From contig NZ_SNXS01000010.1 of NCBI RefSeq assembly GCF_004362525.1, positions 45,930 through 109,929 of the forward strand: a stretch of DNA of 64,000 nucleotides. The letters run 5' to 3'. The notes beneath the pieces were generated by a model. The model was not told where the DNA came from and did no database searches. It saw nothing but the letters and a program-made list of their open reading frames with translations. A program made the position numbers and the translations under genes. Position 1 is the stretch's first letter. Each line of letters starts with the position of its first letter. Source of the DNA: Roseateles toxinivorans (GTDB lineage Bacteria; Pseudomonadota; Gammaproteobacteria; Burkholderiales; Burkholderiaceae_C). This document shows positions 52,005-61,015 of this stretch, piece after piece.

Positions 52005-53252
52005 TCAGGCGGTTGCCGAAGCGAGGCGCGGCTTGCTCGCCTCGCGGATAGGCATGTGCACCAGGGCAGCGCCCACGGCCAGCACAATGTCGGCGTACCA
52101 CATCCAGTCATAGCTGCCGGTCCATTCGAAGGCCTTGCCACCCAGATAGGCGCCGAGGAAGCCGCCCAGCTGGTGGGCCAGCATGACCACGCCGAACAGC
52201 GTCGCCATATTCGCCGGACCGAAGAACTTGGCCACCAGGCCCGCCGTCGGCGGCACGGTGGACAGGTAGCTGACGCCGATCACGGCCGCGAACGCAAAGA
52301 AGGTGAACTCGGTCTTGGGCGCCACCATGAACAGCGCCACGGCCACCGCCCGCACCGCATAGACCAGCGACAGCAGCGACTTCATGCGCCAGCGCCCGCC
52401 CTGGAACGAGATCGCCCAGCCCATGGCCAGGCTGCCGACGATATTGAACAGGCCCAGGATGCCCAGCGACCAGGCACCGACCGATGGCGGCAGCTGGCAG
52501 GCCGCGACCACGCCGGGCAGGTGGGTGGCGATGAAGGCGACGTGGAAGCCGCAGACGAAGAAGCCCAGGCTCAGGAGCCGGTAGCTCGGATTGCGCAACG
52601 CCTCGGCAATGGCCTGGCGGGTCGTCTGCGCCTTGGCGCCGGGTGCCGCCTTGGCCGCCAGATGGCGCGAGTTGCCGCGCAGGATCCAGGCCGCGGGCAG
52701 GGCCAGCAGGGTGATGGCGGCCAGGCTTTGCAGGGCCACGACCCAGCCCGCGGCGGCGGTGATGCCCTGGGCCAGCGGTGCGAACAGGAACTGGCCGAAG
52801 GAGCCGCCGGCGTTGACGATGCCGGTGGCCATGCCCCGCTTCTCGGCCGGTATCAGCCGCGTGGTCGCTGCCATCATCACCGAGGGCCCGGCCATGCCGG
52901 CGCCGCCGGCGGCGAGCATGCCTATGGCCAGTATCAAGCCCCAGGTCGTGTGCATGAACGGAATCAGCGCCGTGCCGCCCGCCACCAGCAGCACGCCCAG
53001 AAAGATCACCCGGCCGGCGCCGACGCGGTCGGCCACCATGCCGGCAAAGGGCTGGGTCAGGCCCCACCACAGCTGGCCGAAGGCAAAGGCCAGGCTGATG
53101 CTGCCCAGGCCCAGGCCGGTGCTGCTGTTGATCGTGCCCAGGAACAGGCCCATCGATTGGCGTGCGCCCATGGTCAGCGCGAAGGTGCCGGCGGCGGCCA
53201 GCAGCACCAGGCCGATGGCGACCTGGCGTTGTGGGGTGAGGGTGTCAGTCAT
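52005..53252 (-). CDS. Major facilitator superfamily transporter
   Basis: The 415-residue protein has 12 predicted membrane helices and the loop-2/3 motif GMVADRVGAGRV typical of MFS proteins. A central hydrophilic loop (RHLAAKAAPGAKAQTTRQ) separates the two halves. Its start overlaps the MarR gene end by eight bases, so the two are translated from one message. The substrate is unknown; the context of an acyl thioesterase and an aromatic monooxygenase suggests an aromatic acid. Confidence 0.9.
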   Translation of the reverse strand: MTDTLTPQRQVAIGLVLLAAAGTFALTMGARQSMGLFLGTINSSTGLGLGSISLAFAFGQLWWGLTQPFAGMVADRVGAGRVIFLGVLLVAGGTALIPFMHTTWGLILAIGMLAAGGAGMAGPSVMMAATTRLIPAEKRGMATGIVNAGGSFGQFLFAPLAQGITAAAGWVVALQSLAAITLLALPAAWILRGNSRHLAAKAAPGAKAQTTRQAIAEALRNPSYRLLSLGFFVCGFHVAFIATHLPGVVAACQLPPSVGAWSLGILGLFNIVGSLAMGWAISFQGGRWRMKSLLSLVYAVRAVAVALFMVAPKTEFTFFAFAAVIGVSYLSTVPPTAGLVAKFFGPANMATLFGVVMLAHQLGGFLGAYLGGKAFEWTGSYDWMWYADIVLAVGAALVHMPIREASKPRLASATA

Positions 53253-53706
53253 CGCATTCTCCGGAGGTGTCGCTCATCAAGCCCAGGCATTCGTCGAGCA
53301 GGGCGTGAAGCTGCAGCACCTTGTCGACGCCGAGGCGTTCGTTCAGGGCCTGCTGGGCCCGCTTCCATTCGGCCTGTGCCTCGGCGCGCTTGGCGCGGCC
53401 GGTGTCGGTGGCGGTGACGACGCGGCTGCGGCCATCGACGCCGGGGCCGATCACGACCCAGCCGGCGGCGACCAGCGGCTGCAGATTGCGGGTCAGGGTC
53501 GAGGCTTCCATCTCCATCACCTTGGCCAGGTCGCTGGGCCGCACCGGCGCCAGCTTGACGATATAGGACAGCAGCGAGTACTGCGTCGTCTTCACGCCGG
53601 CCGCGCCGACGATGTGGTCGTAGTGCTGGCCGACGCGACGCGTCAGCTGGCGCAGCTTCAGATTGGTGCAGCCTACCGGAGCGGCGGCGCGAGGCGGAGA
53701 CGTCAT
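53245..53706 (-). CDS. MarR-family transcriptional regulator
   Basis: The 153-residue protein has the MarR winged helix (KVMEMEASTLTRNLQPLVAAGWV) and the wing DGRSRVVTATDTGRAK. The ATG at 53706 with an AGGGA site is chosen; a TTG seven codons upstream is possible. It is divergent from the thioesterase gene, with two strong palindromes between them that are its likely operators, and is co-transcribed with the MFS gene. Confidence 0.92.
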   Translation of the reverse strand: MTSPPRAAAPVGCTNLKLRQLTRRVGQHYDHIVGAAGVKTTQYSLLSYIVKLAPVRPSDLAKVMEMEASTLTRNLQPLVAAGWVVIGPGVDGRSRVVTATDTGRAKRAEAQAEWKRAQQALNERLGVDKVLQLHALLDECLGLMSDTSGECDD

Positions 53707-53735
53707 GACGGATCCCTGCTTGAACAATGGAAATG

Positions 53736-53763
53736 ATTGTAGCTACAATTGTTGCAACTACAA
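53736..53763. promoter_or_regulatory. Paired MarR-type operator palindromes
   Basis: ATTGTAGCTACAAT at 53736-53749 is a perfect 14-base palindrome, and TTGTTGCAACTACAA at 53749-53763 is a second, imperfect one of the same type (TTGTWGCWACAA). They lie between the divergent MarR and thioesterase starts, with the second only 15 bases before the thioesterase ATG, so binding would block both genes. Confidence 0.75.
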
Positions 53764-53778
53764 CTGAAAGGGTTTTCC

Positions 53779-54327
53779 ATGCAAGCCGTGACCGAGACAC
53801 ATGATGCCGCCGAAGTGCTGCAGCAATGGCAGGCGCAGGAGGCGGTCGTGCGTGCACGCCTGAGCCACAGCGGCGTGGCTGAGCCGAGTCAGGTGGCCGG
53901 CAAGACCGGGCTGGAGGTGATGAACGCGATGTTGTCCGGCGAGCTGCCCTACCCACCGATTGCCGACACCCTGGACTTTGGTCTGATCGAGGTGGACTTC
54001 GGCCGCGCCGTGTTCCAGGGCAAGCCGAAGTTTCGCCACTACAACCCGCTGGGCTCGGTGCACGGCGGCTGGTTCGCCACCCTGCTCGATTCAGCGGTGG
54101 GCTGCGCCGTTCACACGACGATGCCGGTGGGCAAGAGCTACACCACGGCCGAGCTGAAGATCAATATCGTGCGGCCCTTGAGCGAGCGCATTCCGCTGGT
54201 GCGTGCCGTCGGCACCGTCATTCATGGCGGCAACCGCATGGCCACGGCCGAGGGCCGCCTGGTCGGCCCGGATGGCAAGCTCTATGCCCATGCGACCACG
54301 ACCTGCTTCATCTTCGATCTGAAGTAG
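53779..54327 (+). CDS. PaaI-type hotdog thioesterase
   Basis: The 182-residue protein has the hotdog-fold segments LGSVHGGWFATLLDSAVGCAV and TTAELKINIVRPL of the PaaI/4-hydroxybenzoyl-CoA thioesterase family, with a GRLVGPDGKLYAHATTTC end. It hydrolyses acyl- or aryl-CoA. The start at 53779 is used because the longer frame overlaps the operator. It is divergent from the MarR/MFS pair and converges on the monooxygenase gene seven bases away. Confidence 0.9.
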   Translation: MQAVTETHDAAEVLQQWQAQEAVVRARLSHSGVAEPSQVAGKTGLEVMNAMLSGELPYPPIADTLDFGLIEVDFGRAVFQGKPKFRHYNPLGSVHGGWFATLLDSAVGCAVHTTMPVGKSYTTAELKINIVRPLSERIPLVRAVGTVIHGGNRMATAEGRLVGPDGKLYAHATTTCFIFDLK

Positions 54328-54333
54328 AGAGGC

Positions 54334-55989
54334 TCACTGAGCGGCGCCGCGCACCGTCGCGATCAGTGCCTTGGCCTGCGCCGCATCGATTGAATCGCCG
54401 CGCCAGGCGACCTGACCGTCCGGTCGTGCCAGCAGCAGTTTGTGGCGGTATTCCGTCGGCCGGTCCCGCGCCGGCAGATCGACCAGTGCCAGCGGCACAC
54501 CCTTGGCCGCGGCGGCATCGAGCAGGGCCTGCACGTCCATGCCCGGATCGCCGCGCAGCAATGCATAGCCCTGGCCCAGCGCGTCGTAGAGCGAGCGGCC
54601 ATCGTCCAGCCACAGATGCGGCACGCGGCAGCCCGGCGCGGTCGATGGCGTGAAGCTGCCCATGCCGTACTCGGGCGCGGCCTCGCCGTCGTAGGCGATC
54701 AGTGGCGAGTTGTCGTAGTAGTAGCCGAAGTTCAGGCCGGCGCAGCAGTACTGCTGCACGTTCAGGTCGTAGATGTCCTGGCCGACCTGGGCGCGCAGTG
54801 CCTCGGCCTCGGGGCCGGTGCCGTCCAGGCCGGCGGGCACGGCGCGGCGGCGCCTGGCCATCTCGTGCGCATGGTTCATCGCGAAGCGCGAGACCTGCTC
54901 GGTGATGGGCAGGCGCTCGGCCTCGTAGGCGTCCAGCACGCCCTCACCGCCCCAGCCCAATAGACGCGCGGCGAGCAGCCAGCCCAGGTTCTCGGCGTCG
55001 GCGATACCGGCGTTCATGCCATAGCCGGCGTAAGGCACCCACAGATGGGCGGCGTCGCCGCAGATGAAGACCCGGCGGTCGCGGAACTTGTCGGCCACCA
55101 GGCGGCGGCCGAACCAGTCTTCCTTGCTGATGATGTTGAATTCGAAGTCGGGGCCCACGCCCATGATGGCGCGCAGCGCCCAGTCGCGGTCCACAGATTC
55201 GAAGTCGGGCTCGTCATCGCGCAGATAGTTGTGCACCAGCCAGGTCTCGCGGCCGTCGATCGCATAGATATTGCCGCTGCGCACCGGGTTCAGCGAGAAC
55301 ATCGCCCAGGCCGGTGGCGACTGCAGTGCAGCGATCAGGCCCGGCGCGCGGATGTAGCTCGACTGCACGCGTTGCACCACGGCGTCGCCGACCAGGCTGG
55401 CGCCTATCGCCTTGCGCACCGCCGAGCGTCCGCCATCGCAGCCGACCAGGTAACGGGCCTCGATGGCGAAACTCTCACCGCTGGCCAGATCGCTGGCCTG
55501 GGCGAACACCTCCGAGGCGCTCTGCTCGAAGCCCTCGATGCGCGTGCTGTTCAGTATCGTCAGCCCCGGCTGCGCCTCGGCATGGGCAAACATGATGGGT
55601 TCGATGAACAGCTGGTTGATGCGGTGCGGCGGCTCCGGCGTGGGCCACCAGCCGTCGGGGCCGCTGGTGTCGGTGTAGCGGTCGCGCCGGCAGGGGATCC
55701 TGATGCGGGTGATCTCGGTGCCGGTGGTCGTGGTGCGGTAGGAGATGTCGTTCGGATAGTCCTCCGGCAGGCCGGCGGCGCGCAGCTTGGCGGCCACGCC
55801 GAGCCGGCGCAGGACTTCCATCGAACGCGCCGAGATGTGATTGCACTTGACCTCGGGCGGCTCGCCGCGTTGCCGCTGCTCGGCCACCAGCACCTGCAGG
55901 CCGCGGGCGGCCAGCGTCATGGCCAGGGTCAGGCCCACCGGGCCGGCGCCGACGATCAACACATCGGTCTTCAGGGTCTTGGTCTGCAT
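54334..55989 (-). CDS. FAD-dependent aromatic monooxygenase
   Basis: The 551-residue flavoprotein has the Rossmann motif VLIVGAGPVGLTLAMTLAARG, the YLVGCDGGRSAVRK (DG) motif, and GDAAHLWVPYAGYGMNAGIAD of class A phenol hydroxylase/MhpA-type enzymes, plus a thioredoxin-like C-terminal part. It inserts one oxygen atom into an aromatic ring, using NAD(P)H. It is monocistronic and converges with the thioesterase gene. Confidence 0.92.
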   Translation of the reverse strand: MQTKTLKTDVLIVGAGPVGLTLAMTLAARGLQVLVAEQRQRGEPPEVKCNHISARSMEVLRRLGVAAKLRAAGLPEDYPNDISYRTTTTGTEITRIRIPCRRDRYTDTSGPDGWWPTPEPPHRINQLFIEPIMFAHAEAQPGLTILNSTRIEGFEQSASEVFAQASDLASGESFAIEARYLVGCDGGRSAVRKAIGASLVGDAVVQRVQSSYIRAPGLIAALQSPPAWAMFSLNPVRSGNIYAIDGRETWLVHNYLRDDEPDFESVDRDWALRAIMGVGPDFEFNIISKEDWFGRRLVADKFRDRRVFICGDAAHLWVPYAGYGMNAGIADAENLGWLLAARLLGWGGEGVLDAYEAERLPITEQVSRFAMNHAHEMARRRRAVPAGLDGTGPEAEALRAQVGQDIYDLNVQQYCCAGLNFGYYYDNSPLIAYDGEAAPEYGMGSFTPSTAPGCRVPHLWLDDGRSLYDALGQGYALLRGDPGMDVQALLDAAAAKGVPLALVDLPARDRPTEYRHKLLLARPDGQVAWRGDSIDAAQAKALIATVRGAAQ

Positions 55990-56178
55990 GGGCTTCCGAG
56001 TTGATTGATTTGTGCAACAAATTCTAGGCAGGCCCGTGGCCGGCGGGGCGAGGCTTTCTGCAGCCGGCTTGAGAAAAACTCAAGGTCTGAGCCCGGTGTA
56101 ACGCCTGTTACGGCGCCTGGGTTGCAGCCGCCGCCGGCGGAGCCGCGACAATGGGCTTTTCTCCCCATCGAGCCGCCC

Positions 56179-57627
56179 TTGATACAGGTCCATCTGCGTC
56201 GCGACGCCTTGCAAATTGACGCGCTGCTGTTGCGCGGCAGCCTGTTGTCGCGCCTGCTGGCCGCGCTGTTGCAGGCCCATGGCGAGGGCCTGGCCACGCT
56301 GCGTGCGCCCTGCAGCCGGGTCGATCTGCGAGAGCGCATCAGCGGCCTGGCCGAGTTGCACCGCACCCAGTTGTGGCGGCTGCTGCAGCGGCTGGAGGCC
56401 ACGCCGCTGGCCGCGCTGATAGCGGCCGAGGCGCGCAGCAGCGGGCCTTTCTGGCTGGATGCCCAGCGGCTGGCGCAGTGCGAGTTCCTGATCGACGGCC
56501 GGCCGGTCACGCCCGACGGTTTGGCGGCGCTGCTGGGCCAGGCCCGTGAAGCGGCGCACCGACCGGCGGCGCCTGCGTGCCTGCCGCTGGCCTGCGTCGA
56601 GGGCCTGGCGCGTGCCGACTTCCTGCTCGACCGTGGAGAGCTCTATCCGGCCAGGCTGGCCCTGCAGGCCGCCGCCGCCCATCTGCCGACCGATGATGCG
56701 ATGGCGGCGGTCACCTTGGGTCTGCGCCGCGCACGCATTGCCCGGCGCCTGGGCGATTGGGCCGCGCTGCAGGACGAGCTGCGCGAGCTCGGTGCCAGCC
56801 TGCGCCAGGCGCGCATGCCGGCCCAGGCCCGCGCCCAGCTGGGTCTGCGCCTGCAGGTGCTGGGGGCCTGGCATTGCTATGGCAGCCTGGGCCAGGCCGG
56901 CGCCGCGCTGCAGCGGCTGGAGCAGCTGGAGCAGGTGGGCGAACAGGCGCTGGCCTGGGACATGGGCCTGCGTGGCGAATACCTGAACCTGCGCGGCCTG
57001 GTGCTGCGCGAGCTGGCCATCGCCGGGCAGAGCCGGGCCCAGGCGGGCGAGGCACTGGCCTGCCTGGCCGAGGCGCTGCGCTGTGCCTCCTTAGCCGGCC
57101 TGCCGGACGCGCTGCAGATCGCCGCCGCCAATCTGGCCAATGCGCTGGCGCAGCTGCTGGAGGCGGGACTGGCCGGCGGTGCCGGCCAGGACCTGCGCGA
57201 TGCCCTGGGCTGGCTGCTGCTCAGTGACGCCGTCTGCGCACGCTGGCAGCTGGGCGCCAGCTCGCTGCTGAACACGGTCTTCCTGCTGCGCATGGCCCTG
57301 CCGCTTGACTTTGCTGAGGTCGCCGCGCTGGCGGCCGCCCAGGGCCAGGCCCTGCCGGGCAGCAGCTTTGCCGATCTGGCCGCGCGCCGCTGGGCCGCTT
57401 GCCGCGCCGTGCATTCGCAGATTCCGGCGGCGCAGCGCTGTGCCTTCTTCCTGATGTGGGCCCAGCATGCCGCTCGCGAGGGCGATGTCTTTGCCGCGCT
57501 GGAGCTGTGCGACCGGGTCCGGCATTTGAGCCGCAAGCTGCGCGATGTGGCTGCGCGCCAGGCCTATGGCCGCGAGGCCGATGCGCTGCAGGCCCGTCTG
57601 AATGCCGAGCGCGGGCAACAGGCGTAA
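56179..57627 (+). CDS. Uncharacterised helical protein, possibly regulatory
   Basis: The 482-residue protein is Ala/Leu-rich and almost fully helical. The N-terminal part (IQVHLRRDALQIDALLLRGSLLSRLL, RTQLWRLLQRLEAT) may form a winged-helix-like unit. The rest looks like TPR-type repeats (LPADAALQAAAAHL-like helices, ALACLAEALRCASLAGL). There is no signal peptide or membrane segment. No ATG is in a sensible place; the TTG at 56179 (MIQVHLRR) is the best start, and the longer frame to 56005 reads through promoter DNA. I do not recognise the family. It precedes the class D beta-lactamase gene by 68 bases in the same direction. Confidence 0.65.
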   Translation: MIQVHLRRDALQIDALLLRGSLLSRLLAALLQAHGEGLATLRAPCSRVDLRERISGLAELHRTQLWRLLQRLEATPLAALIAAEARSSGPFWLDAQRLAQCEFLIDGRPVTPDGLAALLGQAREAAHRPAAPACLPLACVEGLARADFLLDRGELYPARLALQAAAAHLPTDDAMAAVTLGLRRARIARRLGDWAALQDELRELGASLRQARMPAQARAQLGLRLQVLGAWHCYGSLGQAGAALQRLEQLEQVGEQALAWDMGLRGEYLNLRGLVLRELAIAGQSRAQAGEALACLAEALRCASLAGLPDALQIAAANLANALAQLLEAGLAGGAGQDLRDALGWLLLSDAVCARWQLGASSLLNTVFLLRMALPLDFAEVAALAAAQGQALPGSSFADLAARRWAACRAVHSQIPAAQRCAFFLMWAQHAAREGDVFAALELCDRVRHLSRKLRDVAARQAYGREADALQARLNAERGQQA

Positions 57628-57635
57628 CGCCAGAT

Positions 57636-57660
57636 CGGCGCGGCGGAAATGGCCGCGCCG
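57636..57660. repeat. Stem-loop between unknown gene and beta-lactamase gene
   Basis: CGGCGCGGC and GCCGCGCCG form a 9-base-pair stem around a 7-base loop. No T-run follows, so it is not a clear terminator; it may reduce read-through or stabilise the upstream message. Confidence 0.5.
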
Positions 57661-57695
57661 CTGACACTGGATATCCCCAACTTCAGTGAGATGCC

Positions 57696-58517
57696 ATGAC
57701 CTTCATTCGCCCCTTGTTCGCTGCGCTGCTGCTGGTCCTCGGTGGCTGCAAACCCAGCCATGCCGGGCCGGCCGATCAACGTGAGGTCTGGGACGACCGA
57801 CCCGCCCTGCTGCAGCACTTCAAGGCGCGCGGCGCCACCGGCACCCTGGTGGTGCTGGACAGCCAGGATCGGCGCTGGATTGCGGCCGACTCCAGGCGTG
57901 CCTTCGAGCGCTTCCTGCCCGCCTCGACCTTCAAGATCCCGAACAGTTTGATCGCGCTGGAGTCGGGCGTGGCCACCGACGAGAACCAGGTCTTCGCCTG
58001 GGACGGCAAGGAACGCTGGCTGAAGGACTGGAACCGCGACCAGACCCTGACCTCGGCCTTCAAGGTCTCGGCCGTATGGGTGCACCAGCACATCGCCCGC
58101 TCGGTGGGGCAGGCGCGCATGCAGCAGTACCTGCGCGACTTCCGCTACGGCAATGCGGTGGCCGGCCCCAAGGTCGATGGCTTCTGGCTCGATGGCGATC
58201 TGCGCATCTCGGCGGTCGAGCAGGTCGACTTCCTGCGCCGTTTCAACGAGGGCCGGCTGCCGATCTCGGCGCGCACCGAGGCCGCGGCGCGCCGCCTGAT
58301 GCTGCGCGACAGCGGCCCCGGCTACCGCCTCTATGCCAAGACCGGCTGGGCCGGCAATGACAAGGACCCGGCCCTGGGCTGGTTCGTCGGCTGGCTGGAG
58401 CGGGGCGAGCGCCGGACCTATTTCGCGCTGAACATCGATCTGCCGCGCGACGAGCTGGGCCAACAGCGCGAGCCCATCGTGCGGGCGGCCTTGAAGGATC
58501 TGGGCTATCTCGACTGA
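57696..58517 (+). CDS. Class D (OXA-type) beta-lactamase
   Basis: The 273-residue protein carries all class D active-site elements: STFK at 77-80 (Ser77 nucleophile, Lys80 carboxylated), SAV at 125-127, YGN at 151-153, Trp164 and KTG at 215-217. It hydrolyses beta-lactam antibiotics. The N-terminus has a lipoprotein signal with lipobox LGGC at 15-18, so the enzyme may be membrane-anchored facing the periplasm. There is no integron, IS or transposon around it, so it is a resident chromosomal gene. The preceding unknown helical gene may belong to the same unit. Confidence 0.95.
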   Translation: MTFIRPLFAALLLVLGGCKPSHAGPADQREVWDDRPALLQHFKARGATGTLVVLDSQDRRWIAADSRRAFERFLPASTFKIPNSLIALESGVATDENQVFAWDGKERWLKDWNRDQTLTSAFKVSAVWVHQHIARSVGQARMQQYLRDFRYGNAVAGPKVDGFWLDGDLRISAVEQVDFLRRFNEGRLPISARTEAAARRLMLRDSGPGYRLYAKTGWAGNDKDPALGWFVGWLERGERRTYFALNIDLPRDELGQQREPIVRAALKDLGYLD

Positions 58518-58532
58518 GGTTTCAAGTCGGCC

Positions 58533-59366
58533 TCAGCCGGGTCCGCCGCGCTTGTACTCGGCCTCGATCGCCTCGACGCAGGCTTTCAGTGCCGCCAGCA
58601 TCTCGGCGCTCGGTGCCGGCGTGACAAAGCGCGTGGGCATCACCAGCGAGACCACGCCGGCCAGCTTGTCGCTGTCATCGAACACCGGAGCGGCCACACC
58701 GCCCAGGCCGGTGCCCTGGGTGTCGAGCTCGTAGTCGGCACCGACCTCGTTGAGCCGGGCCAGCGAGGCCAGCGCCGCGGCCGCATGCGGGTCTTTCGCG
58801 CCGCGCTTGCCGGCCAGCGACTTGGCGGCATCGCCCGCCAGTGCCATCGCCAGCCGCGCGGCCGGTGACTTCGGATACTCCAGAAACGTGCCCGGCCGCA
58901 CGGCTACCGAGGCACCCTGGTGGCTCTCGACGCAGAGCACGACCACGCTGCCATCCTTGGACGGCAGCGACAGAATCACCGTCTGGCCCACCGTGTCGCG
59001 CAGCGCCATCAGATGTGGCTTGGCCAGCTCGGTGATGGTGCGATCACGCACCGCGGCGCGGCCCAGTTGCATCAGCTTCCAGCCAAAGGTATAGCCCTCG
59101 ACGCCGGCCGATTTCTCGACCAGGCCCAGGCTCAGCAAGGTCTGCAGATGGCGCGACACCCGCGCCTTGGTCATGTGCAGCACGCGGGACAGCTCGGTCA
59201 CGCGCACCGCGCCGCCGCTCTCGGCAATCGCTTCCAGGATCTGCACCGCCACCTCGACGCTTTGCACGGTGGAGGAGCGCGCGGGCGCTGAGCTGGGGGC
59301 TTCTTTGGCGGCTTCTGTCGGGGGGCTGGAGGGCACGTTGATCTCGGGGTTTGCGACGGACTCCAT
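58533..59366 (-). CDS. IclR-family transcriptional regulator
   Basis: The 277-residue protein has a disordered Ala/Pro-rich N-terminus of about 35 residues, a winged helix (GGAVRVTELSRVLHMTKARVSRHL) and the IclR effector domain (PHLMALRDTVGQTVILS, TQGTGLGGVAAPVF). The ATG at 59366 is chosen over a start at 59432 in the promoter region. It is divergent from the HpaB-type operon and probably controls it in response to an aromatic metabolite. Confidence 0.92.
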   Translation of the reverse strand: MESVANPEINVPSSPPTEAAKEAPSSAPARSSTVQSVEVAVQILEAIAESGGAVRVTELSRVLHMTKARVSRHLQTLLSLGLVEKSAGVEGYTFGWKLMQLGRAAVRDRTITELAKPHLMALRDTVGQTVILSLPSKDGSVVVLCVESHQGASVAVRPGTFLEYPKSPAARLAMALAGDAAKSLAGKRGAKDPHAAAALASLARLNEVGADYELDTQGTGLGGVAAPVFDDSDKLAGVVSLVMPTRFVTPAPSAEMLAALKACVEAIEAEYKRGGPG

Positions 59367-59517
59367 TCTGGGTGCAATCGCGCCTCGGCCCGTGAATATA
59401 GGGTAAACACGGATCGATCTGATATGAATCAAACAACTACTATGCGATACCGCGTCACGTTTAGCGAGACAATTTAGCTGAGCGACGCATCCCTAGTGGC
59501 TTGATGAGGACTGATTC
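59367..59517. promoter_or_regulatory. Divergent promoter region, IclR regulator / HpaB-type operon
   Basis: These 151 bases are comparatively A/T-rich and hold GATCGATC (59412-59419) and a TTTAGC direct repeat (59460-59465 and 59473-59478). Either may belong to the operator, but no clear IclR box can be set by eye. Confidence 0.4.
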
Positions 59518-60993
59518 ATGGGACTGAGAACCGGCGCGCAATACCTTGCAGGGCTGAGGGACGACCGCAAGGTCTATCTGGAGGGCCATCTGGTCAAGGA
59601 CGTCACCAACGACCCCCGCCTGGGCACGGCCGCGCAAAGCGTGGCGGCCCTCTACGACATGCAGCACGACCCGCGCTACCGCGAGGTGCTGACCACGCTG
59701 GACCCGGCCACCGACCAGCGCATCGCCACCTCCTACGCGCAACCGCGCTCGGTGGCCGATGTGCAGCGCCGCGGCCAGGCGCTGAAGCTGGTGGCCGATG
59801 CCACCTACGGCATGTTCGGCCGCACGCCGGACTTCATGAACCTGGGCGTGGCCGCGCTGGCCGCCGCCAGCGAGGTGTTCGACAACTCGGCCAGCGGCCG
59901 TGAGCTGGCGCGCAATGTCCAGGCCTTCTACGCGCGCTGCTGCCGCGAAGACCTGGCCATGACCCATGTGCAGGTCAATCCGCAGGTGGACCGCAGCAAG
60001 GCGGTGTTCGACCAGGTCAAGGACATCGCGCTGAAGGTGGTCAAGGAGACCGACGCCGGCTTCTATGTCAACGGCATGCGCCTGGTGGGCACCTTGGCCC
60101 AGTTCGCCGACGAGATCGTCGTCATGCCCTCGGTGGTGGTGGCCAATGACGCCTCGGCCGCCGACTACGCCTTCGCCTTCACCACGCCGGTGGCGGCACC
60201 GGGAGTGAAGATCATCAGCCGGCCCAGCGTCGTGCCGCAGAACGCCGGCCACTTCCTCGACCATCCGCTGTCGTCGCAGTACGACGAGGGCGATGCGGTG
60301 ATCGTGTTCGAGAACGTGTTCGTGCCCTGGGAGCGCACCTTCGTCTATCGCGACCCGGTGATGTGCAATGCGATCTACAAGAAGACCTTCCTGTCCGAGC
60401 ACTACTCGCACCAGACGATGACGCGGGCGCTGGCCAAGGCCGAGTTCATGGCCGGCCTGGCCTGCTATATGGCCAAGGCGGTGAAGGTCGATGGCTTCCC
60501 GAATGTGCAGGGCCAACTGGCGGAGATGCTGATCTTCATCGAGATGCAGAAGGCGATGGTGGAGCGCGCTGAGGCGCAGTCCGGCGCCACCGGCTACGGC
60601 ACCTTCGCGCCCAGCAAGTGGCCGCTGCATGCCGCCCAGCTGCACTTCTATGACCGCTACGCGACGATGATTGACACGGTACGCACGATTGGCGCCGGCA
60701 GCCTGGTGGGCGTGCCCTCGTACGCCGAGCTCAGTGGCGACATCGCGCCGCTGGTGCAAGAGTACTTCGCCACCTCGACCCTGGAGTCGGGCGAGCGCAT
60801 CGCGCTGATGCGCCTGGCCGCCGACGCCTCGATCTCGGCCTTCTCCGGCAGGCAGGCGCTGTACGAGCGCTACTACCAGGGCGACCCGGTGCGCAAGGCC
60901 GGCCTGCTCTACAACGAATACCCGAAGGACGCGCTGACCGGCCGCATCAAGGATCTGCTGGCCGATCTGCAAGCCAAGGCCAGCAAGGCCTGA
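59518..60993 (+). CDS. HpaB-type FADH2-dependent aromatic monooxygenase
   Basis: The 491-residue protein is a two-component flavin monooxygenase of the 4-hydroxyphenylacetate 3-monooxygenase (HpaB) family. It has the N-terminal TGAQYLAGLRDDRKVYLEG, PVAAPGVKIISRPS, FENVFVPWERTFVYRD and LSEHYSHQTMTRALAKAEF segments. It ortho-hydroxylates a phenolic compound with FADH2 from a separate reductase. The next two genes are 22 and 18 bases downstream, giving a three-gene operon. The phenolic substrate is not clear. Confidence 0.93.
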   Translation: MGLRTGAQYLAGLRDDRKVYLEGHLVKDVTNDPRLGTAAQSVAALYDMQHDPRYREVLTTLDPATDQRIATSYAQPRSVADVQRRGQALKLVADATYGMFGRTPDFMNLGVAALAAASEVFDNSASGRELARNVQAFYARCCREDLAMTHVQVNPQVDRSKAVFDQVKDIALKVVKETDAGFYVNGMRLVGTLAQFADEIVVMPSVVVANDASAADYAFAFTTPVAAPGVKIISRPSVVPQNAGHFLDHPLSSQYDEGDAVIVFENVFVPWERTFVYRDPVMCNAIYKKTFLSEHYSHQTMTRALAKAEFMAGLACYMAKAVKVDGFPNVQGQLAEMLIFIEMQKAMVERAEAQSGATGYGTFAPSKWPLHAAQLHFYDRYATMIDTVRTIGAGSLVGVPSYAELSGDIAPLVQEYFATSTLESGERIALMRLAADASISAFSGRQALYERYYQGDPVRKAGLLYNEYPKDALTGRIKDLLADLQAKASKA

Positions 60994-61015
60994 CCCTCAT
61001 TCTGGAGACAAGAAC

